NCBI GenBank assembly: GCA_015056575.1
Contig: SVGA01000009.1
Coordinates: 1-64,000, forward strand
From: Butyrivibrio sp.
GTDB taxonomy: Bacteria > Bacillota > Clostridia > Lachnospirales > Lachnospiraceae
DNA: 64,000 bases
Direction of reading: 5' to 3'
Both the position numbers and the translations under genes were made by a program. The stretch's first letter is position 1. Each line of letters starts with the position of its first letter. Shown here in pieces: positions 53,838 to 62,994 of this stretch. A model generated the notes under the pieces. It saw only the letters and a list, made by a program, of their open reading frames with translations, did not search any database and was not told the DNA's origin.

Positions 53838-56800
53838 ATGAAAGTGTTGAAATCTTGGAGAAACTGGATTTTTATACTTCTATGTGTCGGCATTGACTAT
53901 GGTGGAAGAAGCCTCGCATCGATGTATGAAGTTCCGGTCTGGTTTGATGCTATCGGGACTATTATGTCAGCAATCAAGCTGGGCCCCATTGCCGGAGCCA
54001 TCTGTGGCGTTCTCTTCAACTTGATCATCTCCATCGGTGATCCTGTCGCACTGCCTTATATGCTCGTATCCGCGGGGATAGGAGCTGCTGTTGGCGTGCT
54101 CTATCCCCGAAAGGAGAGCGATTACTTCAGATTTATTTCTACAGCCGTTTTTTCCGGTGTGATCGCGGCTCTTATTTCAACTCCCATTAATATGATAATG
54201 TATGGCGGAAGAACAGGAAATGTCTGGGGCGACGGACTTATTGACCGCATTGCCCTTGATATGGATGTTCCTATTTTGAATTCTTTCCTGGGTGAAGCCT
54301 TTGTGGATATCCCGGATAAAGCTGTTTGTATTATGATCGCCGCAGGTGTGCTTAGGATCTGCCGCTATATTTTTAAGAAGAGAAAAAAGACAGCTGCCGC
54401 GCTTATTCTGCTTCCGGCTCTTTTGATGACTCTTTTGACCGGATCTCAGATTTATGCTGCTGATTTCGGTGCAGAGTATGCCGGTAATCTTTACAATGCG
54501 GATACCGGCCTTGACTCCATGGAGATCAATGCCATTGCCCAGACCAGGGACGGCTACATCTGGGTTGGTTCTTACGCCGGGCTGTACCGGTACGACGGGT
54601 ACAGATTCTATCCTGCGGATATTGATTCCCGGATAAAAAATGTTACGGCGCTGTTTGTGGACAGTAAGGGGATACTCTGGATCGGAACCAACGACAGCGG
54701 AATAGGCAGTTATAACTGGGAAACGGGGGCAGTGAGATTCTACAACTCAGACCTGGGGCTTCCGGCCAATGCCATAAGGTCCATTACGGAAGACAATAAA
54801 GGAAATATATACGTTGCTACTATCAAGCAGCTTAGCAGGATCACTCCTGATGATCAGATAGAAGTCTATGAAGAGAACAGCTTCATGAGCTTTAATAGGC
54901 TAAGCGCCAGCGGAGATACGGTAGCCGGGGTCAAGAATGACGGAAGTCTTGTAATATTCAGGGATAAGAAGATACTTTATGTTCTTGCCGGGGACTATAC
55001 CGTTGTGACAGCGGAAGAAGAAGGAAACTATATTGTCGGAACCAGCACCAATCTCACCGGTAAGATATACATTAAGGATAATTCCACAGATCTTTTGTCA
55101 AAGAAATATTGCGGAAGCCTGACGTACTTCAACGATATTCTGTATTCCAAGGATTTCAAGGGATATTTTGTGGCCTGTGAGAACGGACTTGGCTTTATAT
55201 CCGACAAGGGGACGGTGACAGAGCTTTCCGATGACAATTTTGACAGCGCTGTTGTTAATATACTTATAGATTATCAGGGTAATGTATGGTTTGCCTCCAG
55301 CAAACAGGGCGTTAAGAAGTTTTCCTGGAATCCCTTTGAGGATATCTTTTCCAGGGCAAAGGTAGATGAAGATGTGGTAAACAGCGTTATCGTTAAGAAT
55401 GGGCTTCTTTACGCGGGTACAGGCAACGGTCTTGTGACCATCGATCTTAAGACTTACTACTCTGTTCCGATACCTCATCCGGAGTACCTCAAGGATGTGC
55501 GTATCAGGAACATCATGTGCGACAGTAAGGAGAATCTGTGGTTCAGCACCTATGGTCCCTATGGACTAATTGAGTTGAAGCCCGATGGGACGATCAAATA
55601 TTTCAATTCCAAAAACGGCAATGCAGAGGGAGACAAATTCAGGTTTACCCGGGAACTGTCTGACGGAAGGATAATTGCCGGCAGCAATGTGGGAATTACC
55701 CTGATCAATAATGAAAAGGTTATCTGGAAGATCGGAGAATACGAGGGCATCAAGACACAACCTCTTTGCGTGGTGCAAAAGGATGAGAACACCTATCTTG
55801 TGGGCTCCGACGGTGACGGAATCTATGTGATCGAAGGCGGAAAGATCGTTCGGACCATAGGCGTAGAGGATGGACTTATGGCGCTGGTTGTAATGAAGAT
55901 CGTTCCCTGTAATGGGGGCTATATCTATGTCACCAGCAATGCGCTTTATTATGATAATGGCCATGAGATCAGAAAGCTGGAGAATTTCCCTTACAGCAAC
56001 AACTACGACGTGTTCATTTCTGATGACGGTAAAGCCTGGGTTATGTCCAGCGGAGGGATCTTCGTAGTGGATGAGAATGATCTTCTTAATGACGGCAACT
56101 ACAACTATGTGCTCCTTAACAGGAACAGGGGGCTTCAGACCTCTATCACCTCCAATGCCAGCTACACCCTTAATGGGGAGAGGCTCTATATTCCATGCAT
56201 CGACGGCGTAAGAAGAGTGTCTACCGTCAACTATGATAACTTTAACAATAAGTATGAGATCGGCATTTCAAAGCTGACTGTGGGAGATGAGGAGATTATT
56301 CCTGAGAACGGAGTATATCGCATCCCCGCTACTTCCTCCCGTGTACAGTTTGAAGTCGCAGTTAAGAACTATACTTTGTCCAATCCGTTGATACACATGT
56401 ACCTGGAAGGGGCTGATGACGAAGGTATTACCTGTAATCAGAAGGAAATGGAGCAGCTTTCCTTCACTAATCTGCCCTACGGAGATTATGTGTTCCATGT
56501 GGAAATTCTGGATGCATCGGGTAAAAATGTTATAAGAGACGAGGTCTTCCCCGTGACGAAGGAATCCCAGATCTTTGAGCGCAACTACTTCAGGCTGTAT
56601 CTGTACACAGTCTGCTTCCTTCTTGTTCTGTACATTGGGTGGGCTATCGGCAATTTGGTTGCAAAATTCGGAAATATGCAACGACTTCAGCAGGAGGCGA
56701 CAGTAGATCCTCTTACGGGACTGCTCAACAAGAGGGGGGCAAAAGAGACATTGACAGTTGCCTTCAAAGATGGGGAGGGAGTCCTTGCTGTTCTTGATCT

Positions 56801-57614
56801 GGACAGCTTTAAGCCGGTAAATGACCTTTTTGGTCATGACATGGGTGACAGGGTCCTTATCGATCTCGCCAGGATCCTCAAGGAGAACGCCGGAAGTGAT
56901 GATGTTCTTTGCAGGATCGGCGGTGATGAGTTTTTGGCTTTCTACAGAGGTATCGGAGAACAGCAGCTTGAGGCCAGAACAGAAAACCTCAACACCCAGC
57001 TTTTGTCCATGGCAAAGCGGAATCTTGGAGAGAACATGAACATTCCTCTTGGTATCTCCATTGGCGCGGTTAAGGTGGAGGCTGACAACACCGAGGATTA
57101 TGATACGTTGTTCAAAAAGGCTGACAAAGCTCTTTACATAGTAAAGAACTCCGGCAAACACAGTTATATACTTTACGATGAGGAACTTTTCGTCGGGGAT
57201 GATGCTGCCAGAGCTAATGCTACGGGAATCGCGGAAGTAAGGACCATACTTGGAGAGCGCAACAGATCCAAAAAGCCCTACAAGGTTGAGAACACCAAGC
57301 TTCGCGAGATTTACAGGCTGCTTGTCAGGCTTGGTGACAATTCCGTCATAAATTCAGTGCTTATCCATTTCACAGTCACCGCAGATGAGGGAAAAGAAAT
57401 AACGCTGGAAACCATGGGGGCCTTTGGAAAGATAATATCCGAGAGCCTGCGCTGCACCGATGTATTCACTATCGTCAACGGCACAGCTCTTGTGATAATT
57501 ACCGACACGGATCAGGATGATGCTAAAATAATAATAGAAAGAATAGAAGAAAGGTGCAAAGAACATCCTGTGCTTAAGGGATTTTCGATCACCTATGAAA
57601 AGGAGATGCTTTAA
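53838..57614 (+). CDS. sensor diguanylate cyclase: membrane domain, beta-propeller, Y_Y_Y domain, GGDEF
   Basis: 1258 residues. Residues 1-175 hold five to six TM helices resembling an ECF-transporter S component; a further TM (about 185-205) precedes a large extracytoplasmic two-component-type propeller (about 215-810, several IWIGT/LWFST-type strands), a Y_Y_Y-like domain (about 815-905) and a TM (about 917-938). The cytosolic GGDEF domain has an intact active site GGDEF (1028-1032), so it should make cyclic di-GMP; the inhibitory RxxD site upstream is absent (AGSD). A last ~110 residues look like a second, degenerate GGDEF-type domain. No phosphate-transfer domain is present. Confidence 0.88.
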   Translation: MKVLKSWRNWIFILLCVGIDYGGRSLASMYEVPVWFDAIGTIMSAIKLGPIAGAICGVLFNLIISIGDPVALPYMLVSAGIGAAVGVLYPRKESDYFRFISTAVFSGVIAALISTPINMIMYGGRTGNVWGDGLIDRIALDMDVPILNSFLGEAFVDIPDKAVCIMIAAGVLRICRYIFKKRKKTAAALILLPALLMTLLTGSQIYAADFGAEYAGNLYNADTGLDSMEINAIAQTRDGYIWVGSYAGLYRYDGYRFYPADIDSRIKNVTALFVDSKGILWIGTNDSGIGSYNWETGAVRFYNSDLGLPANAIRSITEDNKGNIYVATIKQLSRITPDDQIEVYEENSFMSFNRLSASGDTVAGVKNDGSLVIFRDKKILYVLAGDYTVVTAEEEGNYIVGTSTNLTGKIYIKDNSTDLLSKKYCGSLTYFNDILYSKDFKGYFVACENGLGFISDKGTVTELSDDNFDSAVVNILIDYQGNVWFASSKQGVKKFSWNPFEDIFSRAKVDEDVVNSVIVKNGLLYAGTGNGLVTIDLKTYYSVPIPHPEYLKDVRIRNIMCDSKENLWFSTYGPYGLIELKPDGTIKYFNSKNGNAEGDKFRFTRELSDGRIIAGSNVGITLINNEKVIWKIGEYEGIKTQPLCVVQKDENTYLVGSDGDGIYVIEGGKIVRTIGVEDGLMALVVMKIVPCNGGYIYVTSNALYYDNGHEIRKLENFPYSNNYDVFISDDGKAWVMSSGGIFVVDENDLLNDGNYNYVLLNRNRGLQTSITSNASYTLNGERLYIPCIDGVRRVSTVNYDNFNNKYEIGISKLTVGDEEIIPENGVYRIPATSSRVQFEVAVKNYTLSNPLIHMYLEGADDEGITCNQKEMEQLSFTNLPYGDYVFHVEILDASGKNVIRDEVFPVTKESQIFERNYFRLYLYTVCFLLVLYIGWAIGNLVAKFGNMQRLQQEATVDPLTGLLNKRGAKETLTVAFKDGEGVLAVLDLDSFKPVNDLFGHDMGDRVLIDLARILKENAGSDDVLCRIGGDEFLAFYRGIGEQQLEARTENLNTQLLSMAKRNLGENMNIPLGISIGAVKVEADNTEDYDTLFKKADKALYIVKNSGKHSYILYDEELFVGDDAARANATGIAEVRTILGERNRSKKPYKVENTKLREIYRLLVRLGDNSVINSVLIHFTVTADEGKEITLETMGAFGKIISESLRCTDVFTIVNGTALVIITDTDQDDAKIIIERIEERCKEHPVLKGFSITYEKEML

Positions 57615-58535
57615 TTGCTAAAGACGGTTGTTTTCCTTTTGGATGAAAAGCACCGTGAAGCCACAAAGCTAAGCGGCGATATCGCTGAAACAATGGAGTA
57701 TATTAAGGACTGCGGCTATGATTCGGCCGCAGTCTATGGCTGTAATGGGGAATTGCCTGAGCTTTCCGGATTCGATAAAGCCACGACACTTATTGTTACA
57801 GACCTTCCGGCTCAGGGAAAAGAGCTGTTGGAGGACGGATACTATGTGGTGGGAATGCAGGAAGGGCTCGGAGCCGATTTCTCTTTTCCCGAAGCGAAAT
57901 ACATATTCAGCGGCATAACAGACGTAGAGATGGATTCCTTTTTGAAGGTATACCAGCGCTATGCAGGGGAGCCTTGGGAGCTGATGAGGACGAAGCGCCT
58001 GATAATAAGGGAGACCACGGTTGAGGATGTGGATGAGTTCTACAAAATCTATTCGGACCCTGAGATGACCAGATACATGGAGGGGCTTTTTGAGGACCCG
58101 GAGGATGAAAAGCGCTACCAGAGGGACTATATTAAGAAGGTTTACGAGCTCATGGGTTTTGGAGTCTGGACCCTAGTAAGGATAGAAGACGGCAGGATCA
58201 TAGGAAGAGCCGGCTACTCCGTGAGGAACGGATTTGACGCAGTGGAGCTGGGGTTCCTTGTGGGAAGAGAGTTCCAGCGTCAGGGATACGCCCTGGAAGC
58301 CTGCAGCGCGATCCTTGATTACGGCAGGGACATACTGCAGTTTGACTCGGTACAGACCCTGGTAAAGGCCGAAAACACAGCATCCGTCAGGATGTGTGAA
58401 AAGCTGGGATTTGAAGTGATGGACGAAGTCAACGTAGAGGAAAATATCTACGGCAATGAATACAAGGGCGGGAAAAGAGCCGTCTCCGGAAATCCCAGAT
58501 TCGGCAAGTACATTAGGATGATCAGGCATCTTTGA
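57615..58535 (+). CDS. GNAT N-acetyltransferase with unknown N-terminal domain
   Basis: 306 residues, TTG start directly after the cyclase stop, with AAGGAG inside the end of the cyclase gene. Residues 1-125 form an alpha/beta domain I do not recognise. Residues 128-300 are a RimJ/RimL-type acetyltransferase (RTKRLIIRETT, the acetyl-CoA loop GREFQRQGYA, then ENTASVRMCEKLGF). The acceptor is unknown. Probably co-transcribed with the cyclase. Confidence 0.82.
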   Translation: MLKTVVFLLDEKHREATKLSGDIAETMEYIKDCGYDSAAVYGCNGELPELSGFDKATTLIVTDLPAQGKELLEDGYYVVGMQEGLGADFSFPEAKYIFSGITDVEMDSFLKVYQRYAGEPWELMRTKRLIIRETTVEDVDEFYKIYSDPEMTRYMEGLFEDPEDEKRYQRDYIKKVYELMGFGVWTLVRIEDGRIIGRAGYSVRNGFDAVELGFLVGREFQRQGYALEACSAILDYGRDILQFDSVQTLVKAENTASVRMCEKLGFEVMDEVNVEENIYGNEYKGGKRAVSGNPRFGKYIRMIRHL

Positions 58536-58634
58536 GGATATTTGATTGCGCTCAAAAATTTATGGTAATTTTTAGGTAATTCCTGTAATATATACCTGTA
58601 CATCTGGTATTTTTGCGAAATAAACGGAGGAGAA

Positions 58635-60428
58635 ATGGATTCGTTAGAAGTTTTTAGTTTGATCGCGGGACTGGTCGGCGGACTGGCCATGTTCCTTTAC
58701 GGAATGAATGTTATGAGCGGAGGCCTCACGAAGGCAGCAGGCGGCAAGCTTGAGAGCGTGCTCGCCAGAGTGACGGAGCACCCCATAATCGCATATCTGT
58801 TTGGAGTGGGAGTGACTGCACTGGTTCAGTCATCGTCAGCTTCCACCGTCATGGTCGTAGGCCTTGTTAATTCGGGCATCATGACTCTTAAGCAGGCTGT
58901 AAATATCATCCTGGGAGCTAACCTGGGTACAACATTTACGGCGTGGCTGCTTTCACTTAATGCCATCAGCAGTGAGAATTTCTTTATAAATCTGTTAAAG
59001 CCCAAGTCCTTTACGCCGTTCCTGGCACTTATAGGTATTGGTCTTTACATGTTTTCCAAGAATGACAAGAAAAAAAATATCGGAACGATCCTTCTTGGAT
59101 TTTCCGTGCTCATGTTTGGAATGAGTACCATGTCCGATGCGGTTTCACCCCTTAAGGACGTGGAAGGGTTCAAAAGAGTGCTGACATCCTTCAGTAACCC
59201 TGTAATAGGCTTCCTTGTTGGTATCCTCTTTACTATGACCATCCAGAGCTCAGCCGGAACCATCGGTGTTTTGCAGGCTCTGTCGCTGTCGGTTAAGGTC
59301 AAATACAGCGTGGCAATTCCCGTTGTCATCGGTGCTGAGGTTGGTACCTGTATCACAGCCATTCTTTCATCCTTCGGCGCCAACAAGAACGGTAAGAGAA
59401 CCGCTCTTATGCACCTGTACTTCAATATTATAAAGGCAACCACCTTTATGATCCTGTTCTATGCGATCCACTCCGTTGTGAACTTTGCCTTCATGGACAA
59501 CCAGATCGGTATGGTGGGAATCGCTGGAATACATACACTGGTAAACCTTGTGGCAACACCTCTTATGCTGCCTTTCTCAGAGATCCTTGTTACTCTGGCC
59601 CTTCGGACCATTCCCATCGACGAGGCGGAGAAGAGAGAGAAGGAGGACCAGCAGGGCATCAGAACTCTGGATCCCAGGTTCCTTTCAAACCCGCCCTTTG
59701 CTCTTGAGCAGGCCCGTCAGGCAGCCATAGTAATGGCTACCATGAGCCGCGATGCCATGGCGAAGGCGATAGGTCTTTTGACAGATTTCGATGAAAAAGA
59801 GGCAGAGGAAGTGGATTACCTTGAGAGAAAGGTGGACACCTACGAGGATCAGCTGGGAACCTATCTTATGCAGATCAACGCCCATCACCTTGGCAACAAG
59901 GAAAGCCATACACTGTCAGTGCTGCTCCATTGCATCACCGACTATGAGCGTATCAGTGATCACGCCCTCAACATCATGCAGAAGGCCAGGGGCATGAGCG
60001 AGAACAAGCGCAAGTTCTCACCCAAGGCCCAGCAGGAGATGGATATTTTCTCAAAGGCTGTCATGGAGATCGTTGAGCTGTCACTTCAGGCTTTCGAAAA
60101 AGAGGATGTGAAGACCGCCAAGTCCATCGAGCCTCTTGAGGAGACCATCGATACCATCAACATGGAAGTTAAGCGCCGCCATGTAAGGAGGCTTCGTAAA
60201 GGCAAGTGTACCATCGAGCAGGGCTTTGACCTGTCAGATATCGGAACAGATTTCGAGCGTGTGGCCGACCACTGCAGTAATATCGCGGTAGGCATCATCG
60301 AGGTGGATGAGGACGCTTACGATGCCCACAGTTACATCCAGCAGCTCAAGGCCGACAAGGGCAAGGATTTTGAGAAGGCCGTTGAGTTCTATCAGAACAA
60401 ATATCTGCTTCCTGCAGTAAAGTACTAA
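58635..60428 (+). CDS. Na/Pi cotransporter family protein with PhoU domain
   Basis: 597 residues. The membrane part (about 1-325) holds two inverted repeats with ALVQSSSAST and TIQSSAGTIG, the QSS phosphate/sodium motifs of the NptA/YjbB family. A cytosolic PhoU-like helical domain (about 350-590) follows. It moves phosphate with sodium, and some members export Pi. ATG behind GGAGGAG. Upstream 99 bases are AT-rich without a clear promoter. Confidence 0.92.
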   Translation: MDSLEVFSLIAGLVGGLAMFLYGMNVMSGGLTKAAGGKLESVLARVTEHPIIAYLFGVGVTALVQSSSASTVMVVGLVNSGIMTLKQAVNIILGANLGTTFTAWLLSLNAISSENFFINLLKPKSFTPFLALIGIGLYMFSKNDKKKNIGTILLGFSVLMFGMSTMSDAVSPLKDVEGFKRVLTSFSNPVIGFLVGILFTMTIQSSAGTIGVLQALSLSVKVKYSVAIPVVIGAEVGTCITAILSSFGANKNGKRTALMHLYFNIIKATTFMILFYAIHSVVNFAFMDNQIGMVGIAGIHTLVNLVATPLMLPFSEILVTLALRTIPIDEAEKREKEDQQGIRTLDPRFLSNPPFALEQARQAAIVMATMSRDAMAKAIGLLTDFDEKEAEEVDYLERKVDTYEDQLGTYLMQINAHHLGNKESHTLSVLLHCITDYERISDHALNIMQKARGMSENKRKFSPKAQQEMDIFSKAVMEIVELSLQAFEKEDVKTAKSIEPLEETIDTINMEVKRRHVRRLRKGKCTIEQGFDLSDIGTDFERVADHCSNIAVGIIEVDEDAYDAHSYIQQLKADKGKDFEKAVEFYQNKYLLPAVKY

Positions 60429-60447
60429 TAAATTCGGGGATTGTGTT

Positions 60448-61605
60448 ATGAATATCAGAAAGCTGAACAGGCTGGATACTCTCATTGAGAAGCAGAGGGA
60501 ATCCGGCCGCCTTCAGGGTGCTGCCATCTTAGTGGAGCACAAGGGCAAAAGAGTTTACGAAAACCACTACGAGCCTGACAGAGAGGACAGCATCTACAAG
60601 ATCTTCAGCATGACCAAGCCTGTTACGGCTGTGGCTGCCATGATGCTCTATGAGCGGGGCGAACTGGATCTTATGAGTAAGGTCTCGGACTATCTGCCCG
60701 GCTTTGAAAAATGTAAGGTTGTTTCTTCCGAGGGCATTCGCCCTGCAACTACGCCGATTTTGGTAAAAGATCTTTTAAATATGACCTCAGGTATCGTGTA
60801 TGCCGGAGAACTTTTTGGTGAGGCTGAAAGACTGATGTCAAAGGTGTGGAAGGAGGCCAGGACCCAGCGGGAATCAGGCATCCTTAAGTCCAATGTGGAT
60901 GTGTGCAATAAGCTCTCGGAGGCCGGTATTGCCTTTGAGCCGGGGGAGGCCTTCAGATACGGACAGTCTGCTGACATCATGGGCGGCGTCATCGAAGTTA
61001 TTTCGGGAATGAAGTATTCGGAGTTTCTCAAGAAGGAAATCTTTACTCCCCTTAATATGGAGGATACGGATTTCAAGATCGGAGAGGGCAAGGAATTCAG
61101 ACAGGCTGTACTCTACAGAAGGGATAAGAGCGGAAGAGCGGTAAGAGCAGAAGACGACGTAAGGCGCCGTCTTCAGATGGAGAATCCCACAAGAGAACCC
61201 TGGTTTGAGCAGGGGGGCTCGGGACTCTATTCCACAGCTAATGATTACGCCCACTTTGCGCAGATGCTCTTAAACCGCGGCTCATATCACGGTAAGGAGC
61301 TTATCGGCAAGAAGACCATGGAGTTTATGGTGACTCCTCAGCTTACAGATCTCCAGAGGCAGACTTTTGATCTCGAGTCCTGCAAGGGCTACAACTACGG
61401 CAACTACTTCAGGGTTCTTACGGATCCCGCCGCAGGCTGCAGCAACGGAAGCATAGGAGAGTATGGCTGGGAAGGCAAGGCCGGATCCTATTTCTTTGTG
61501 GATCCCACGGAGGAGCTGATCTTTATCTACATGCAGCAGATAGAGGGCGGCTATGACCACAGCTTTTTAAGAGGACTTAAACAGATAGTATACGGAGCAA
61601 TCTGA
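60448..61605 (+). CDS. serine beta-lactamase-like hydrolase (class C / esterase family)
   Basis: 385 residues. The catalytic SxxK is Ser54-Met-Thr-Lys57, the Tyr motif is Tyr171 (RYGQS, where class C enzymes have YxN), and WEGKAGS is the likely third motif (KTG-like position). No signal peptide is seen, so it is probably a cytosolic esterase or peptidase rather than an antibiotic-resistance enzyme. Followed after 2 bases by the Nudix gene. Confidence 0.85.
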   Translation: MNIRKLNRLDTLIEKQRESGRLQGAAILVEHKGKRVYENHYEPDREDSIYKIFSMTKPVTAVAAMMLYERGELDLMSKVSDYLPGFEKCKVVSSEGIRPATTPILVKDLLNMTSGIVYAGELFGEAERLMSKVWKEARTQRESGILKSNVDVCNKLSEAGIAFEPGEAFRYGQSADIMGGVIEVISGMKYSEFLKKEIFTPLNMEDTDFKIGEGKEFRQAVLYRRDKSGRAVRAEDDVRRRLQMENPTREPWFEQGGSGLYSTANDYAHFAQMLLNRGSYHGKELIGKKTMEFMVTPQLTDLQRQTFDLESCKGYNYGNYFRVLTDPAAGCSNGSIGEYGWEGKAGSYFFVDPTEELIFIYMQQIEGGYDHSFLRGLKQIVYGAI

Positions 61606-61607
61606 CA

Positions 61608-62168
61608 ATGGAATTTGAATATATAGAGAAAAAAGAAGAAGGTAAGTTTATCACCAGATACGACCTGCATTACAGGACCAGCGACCACCAGGAAAAGGTC
61701 TACGAGATGATCAGCAGGGACAGGAACATCACAAGCTTTGAACAGCTCCAGAACGAGAAGGAAGACGCCGTTGCCCTTATCATGCACGATGAGAGTGGCG
61801 AGAAGATTCTTATCAACAAGGAATACAGAATGGCCATGGGCAGATGGATCTACAATTTCCCCGCAGGCCTTATCGATGAAGGGGAGACCCCGGAGCAGGC
61901 CGCAAGGCGCGAGCTCAAGGAGGAGACCGGACTTGATATCGTCAGGATTGACGAGTGGTGGGGCACCTGCTACAGCGCCATCGGTTTTTCCAATGAGAGG
62001 AATGCATGCTGTGTGGGCGTAGCCGCCGGCTCTTTTTCCAAGAGCACATCAACCCAGGAGGAGATCTCTGCCGGCTGGTATACCAAGGAAGAGGTAAAAA
62101 AGCTTTTGGCGACCGAGGCCTTTGCGGTCAGGACCCAGGCTTATTGTTATATGTGGATTAAGAGCTGA
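61608..62168 (+). CDS. Nudix hydrolase, ADP-ribose pyrophosphatase-like
   Basis: 186 residues. The Nudix box runs from [11 protein letters not shown] to EETGLD and is complete (Gly, Glu, Arg-Glu, Glu-Glu). The sequence before it, [10 protein letters not shown], is typical of ADP-sugar hydrolases. The substrate is inferred. Its stop shares one base with the start of the Crp-type gene (TGATG). Confidence 0.88.
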   Translation: MEFEYIEKKEEGKFITRYDLHYRTSDHQEKVYEMISRDRNITSFEQLQNEKEDAVALIMHDESGEKILINKEYRMAMGRWIYNFPAGLIDEGETPEQAARRELKEETGLDIVRIDEWWGTCYSAIGFSNERNACCVGVAAGSFSKSTSTQEEISAGWYTKEEVKKLLATEAFAVRTQAYCYMWIKS

Positions 62169-62800
62169 TGGGAATGAGAACAGATAAGAACGCGCTTATA
62201 AGTCTTATGGGCCATTCCATTCACGAGACTCTGAAGAAGACCAGTTATCTTTTCAGAGAAGGTGAGCCGGTGGAGTCCATATTCATAATCAAGAAGGGCA
62301 GGATAAAGCTCTGCAGATTTGATTCTCTCGGCAGGGAGCAGATCGTCACGATCCTTACCGACGGAGATATGATCTGGGAAGGGATGCTTTTGGATGGCAG
62401 TATTTATCCCTATTCTGCGGTGTGCATCACAAGTGCCTCGATTTACAGGATCCGCGAGGATGATTTCGTTAAGATGGTCAATGATCCCGATGCGGCCATG
62501 AGTACAATCATGCTCCTTAGTAAGAAGCTGCACGATGCCAACGAAAGAAACATGCTTTTGTCCACCAAGGATCCCATGGCGAGGCTTGCGGGATTTCTTA
62601 TGTACAGAGTAGACAGGAGCGAAGACGACGATGTTGTGCTTAAGCTGGATGATATTGCGGCCAGCGTGAGCCTGCGGGCGGAGACGGTATCAAGAAAGCT
62701 CCGCGAGATGGAAAAGATGGGATTTATCGAGAGGCTGGGCCATGCCAGACTCCGTGTCCTTGACAGGGATGCCCTCAGAGATATTTATGTGTCCCAGTAA
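62168..62800 (+). CDS. Crp/Fnr-family transcription regulator
   Basis: 210 residues: an N-terminal cyclic-nucleotide-type beta barrel (FREGEPVESIFIIKKGRIKL), a dimer helix and a C-terminal winged HTH (ASVSLRAETVSRKLREME, recognition helix ETVSRKL). No N-terminal cysteine cluster, so it is not an oxygen-sensing Fnr. Ligand and targets are unknown. Coupled to the Nudix gene by overlap. Confidence 0.9.
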   Translation: MGMRTDKNALISLMGHSIHETLKKTSYLFREGEPVESIFIIKKGRIKLCRFDSLGREQIVTILTDGDMIWEGMLLDGSIYPYSAVCITSASIYRIREDDFVKMVNDPDAAMSTIMLLSKKLHDANERNMLLSTKDPMARLAGFLMYRVDRSEDDDVVLKLDDIAASVSLRAETVSRKLREMEKMGFIERLGHARLRVLDRDALRDIYVSQ

Positions 62801-62870
62801 ATTTTGGGTGGAAGCACCGATTTAATTGTGCTAAAGTAATAATGCATTACAAAATCTCCTAAGGAAAGGT

Positions 62871-62948
62871 GGTGGTTTTTATGAAGTCAGATCCTCATAT
62901 ATGTGGCAGCGATTCTGCTCCCGGTCGAAGTACCATAAAAACCATACC
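62871..62948 (+). promoter_or_regulatory. structured leader ahead of mgtE
   Basis: GGTTTTTATG (62874-62883) pairs perfectly with CATAAAAACC (62934-62943), extended by GGT/ACC across a 2-base bulge. The enclosed 50 bases hold a GCAG/CTGC hairpin. The stem ends 14 bases before the mgtE ATG and just touches its ribosome site GAAAGGAG. I could not match it to the M-box or another known magnesium element. Confidence 0.45.
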
Positions 62949-62994
62949 GAAAGGAGATTATCATGGAAATCGAAGAAGAGAAAGTCCTTGCTGA
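62881..62994 (+). CDS. possible 37-residue leader peptide overlapping mgtE
   Basis: An ATG behind AGGAAAGG(TGG) opens a 37-codon frame (starting MKSDPHICGSDS, ending RESPC) that overruns the mgtE start by 32 bases in another frame. Its start codon lies in the leader stem. Translation through it would open the stem and could couple to mgtE. No homologue is known to me. Confidence 0.3.
   Translation: MKSDPHICGSDSAPGRSTIKTIPKGDYHGNRRRESPC

Noticed and set aside
60448..61605. Beta-lactam resistance gene
   Set aside because: SxxK is present but there is no signal peptide and the Tyr motif is YGQ rather than YxN; a housekeeping esterase or peptidase is more likely.
62801..62962. M-box (ykoK) magnesium riboswitch ahead of mgtE
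   Set aside because: A few short matches (GTGCTAAAG, AAGGTGG, TTTTTATG) are in the wrong order and the region is too short; the 5' GTTAGGTGAGGCTCC core is missing.
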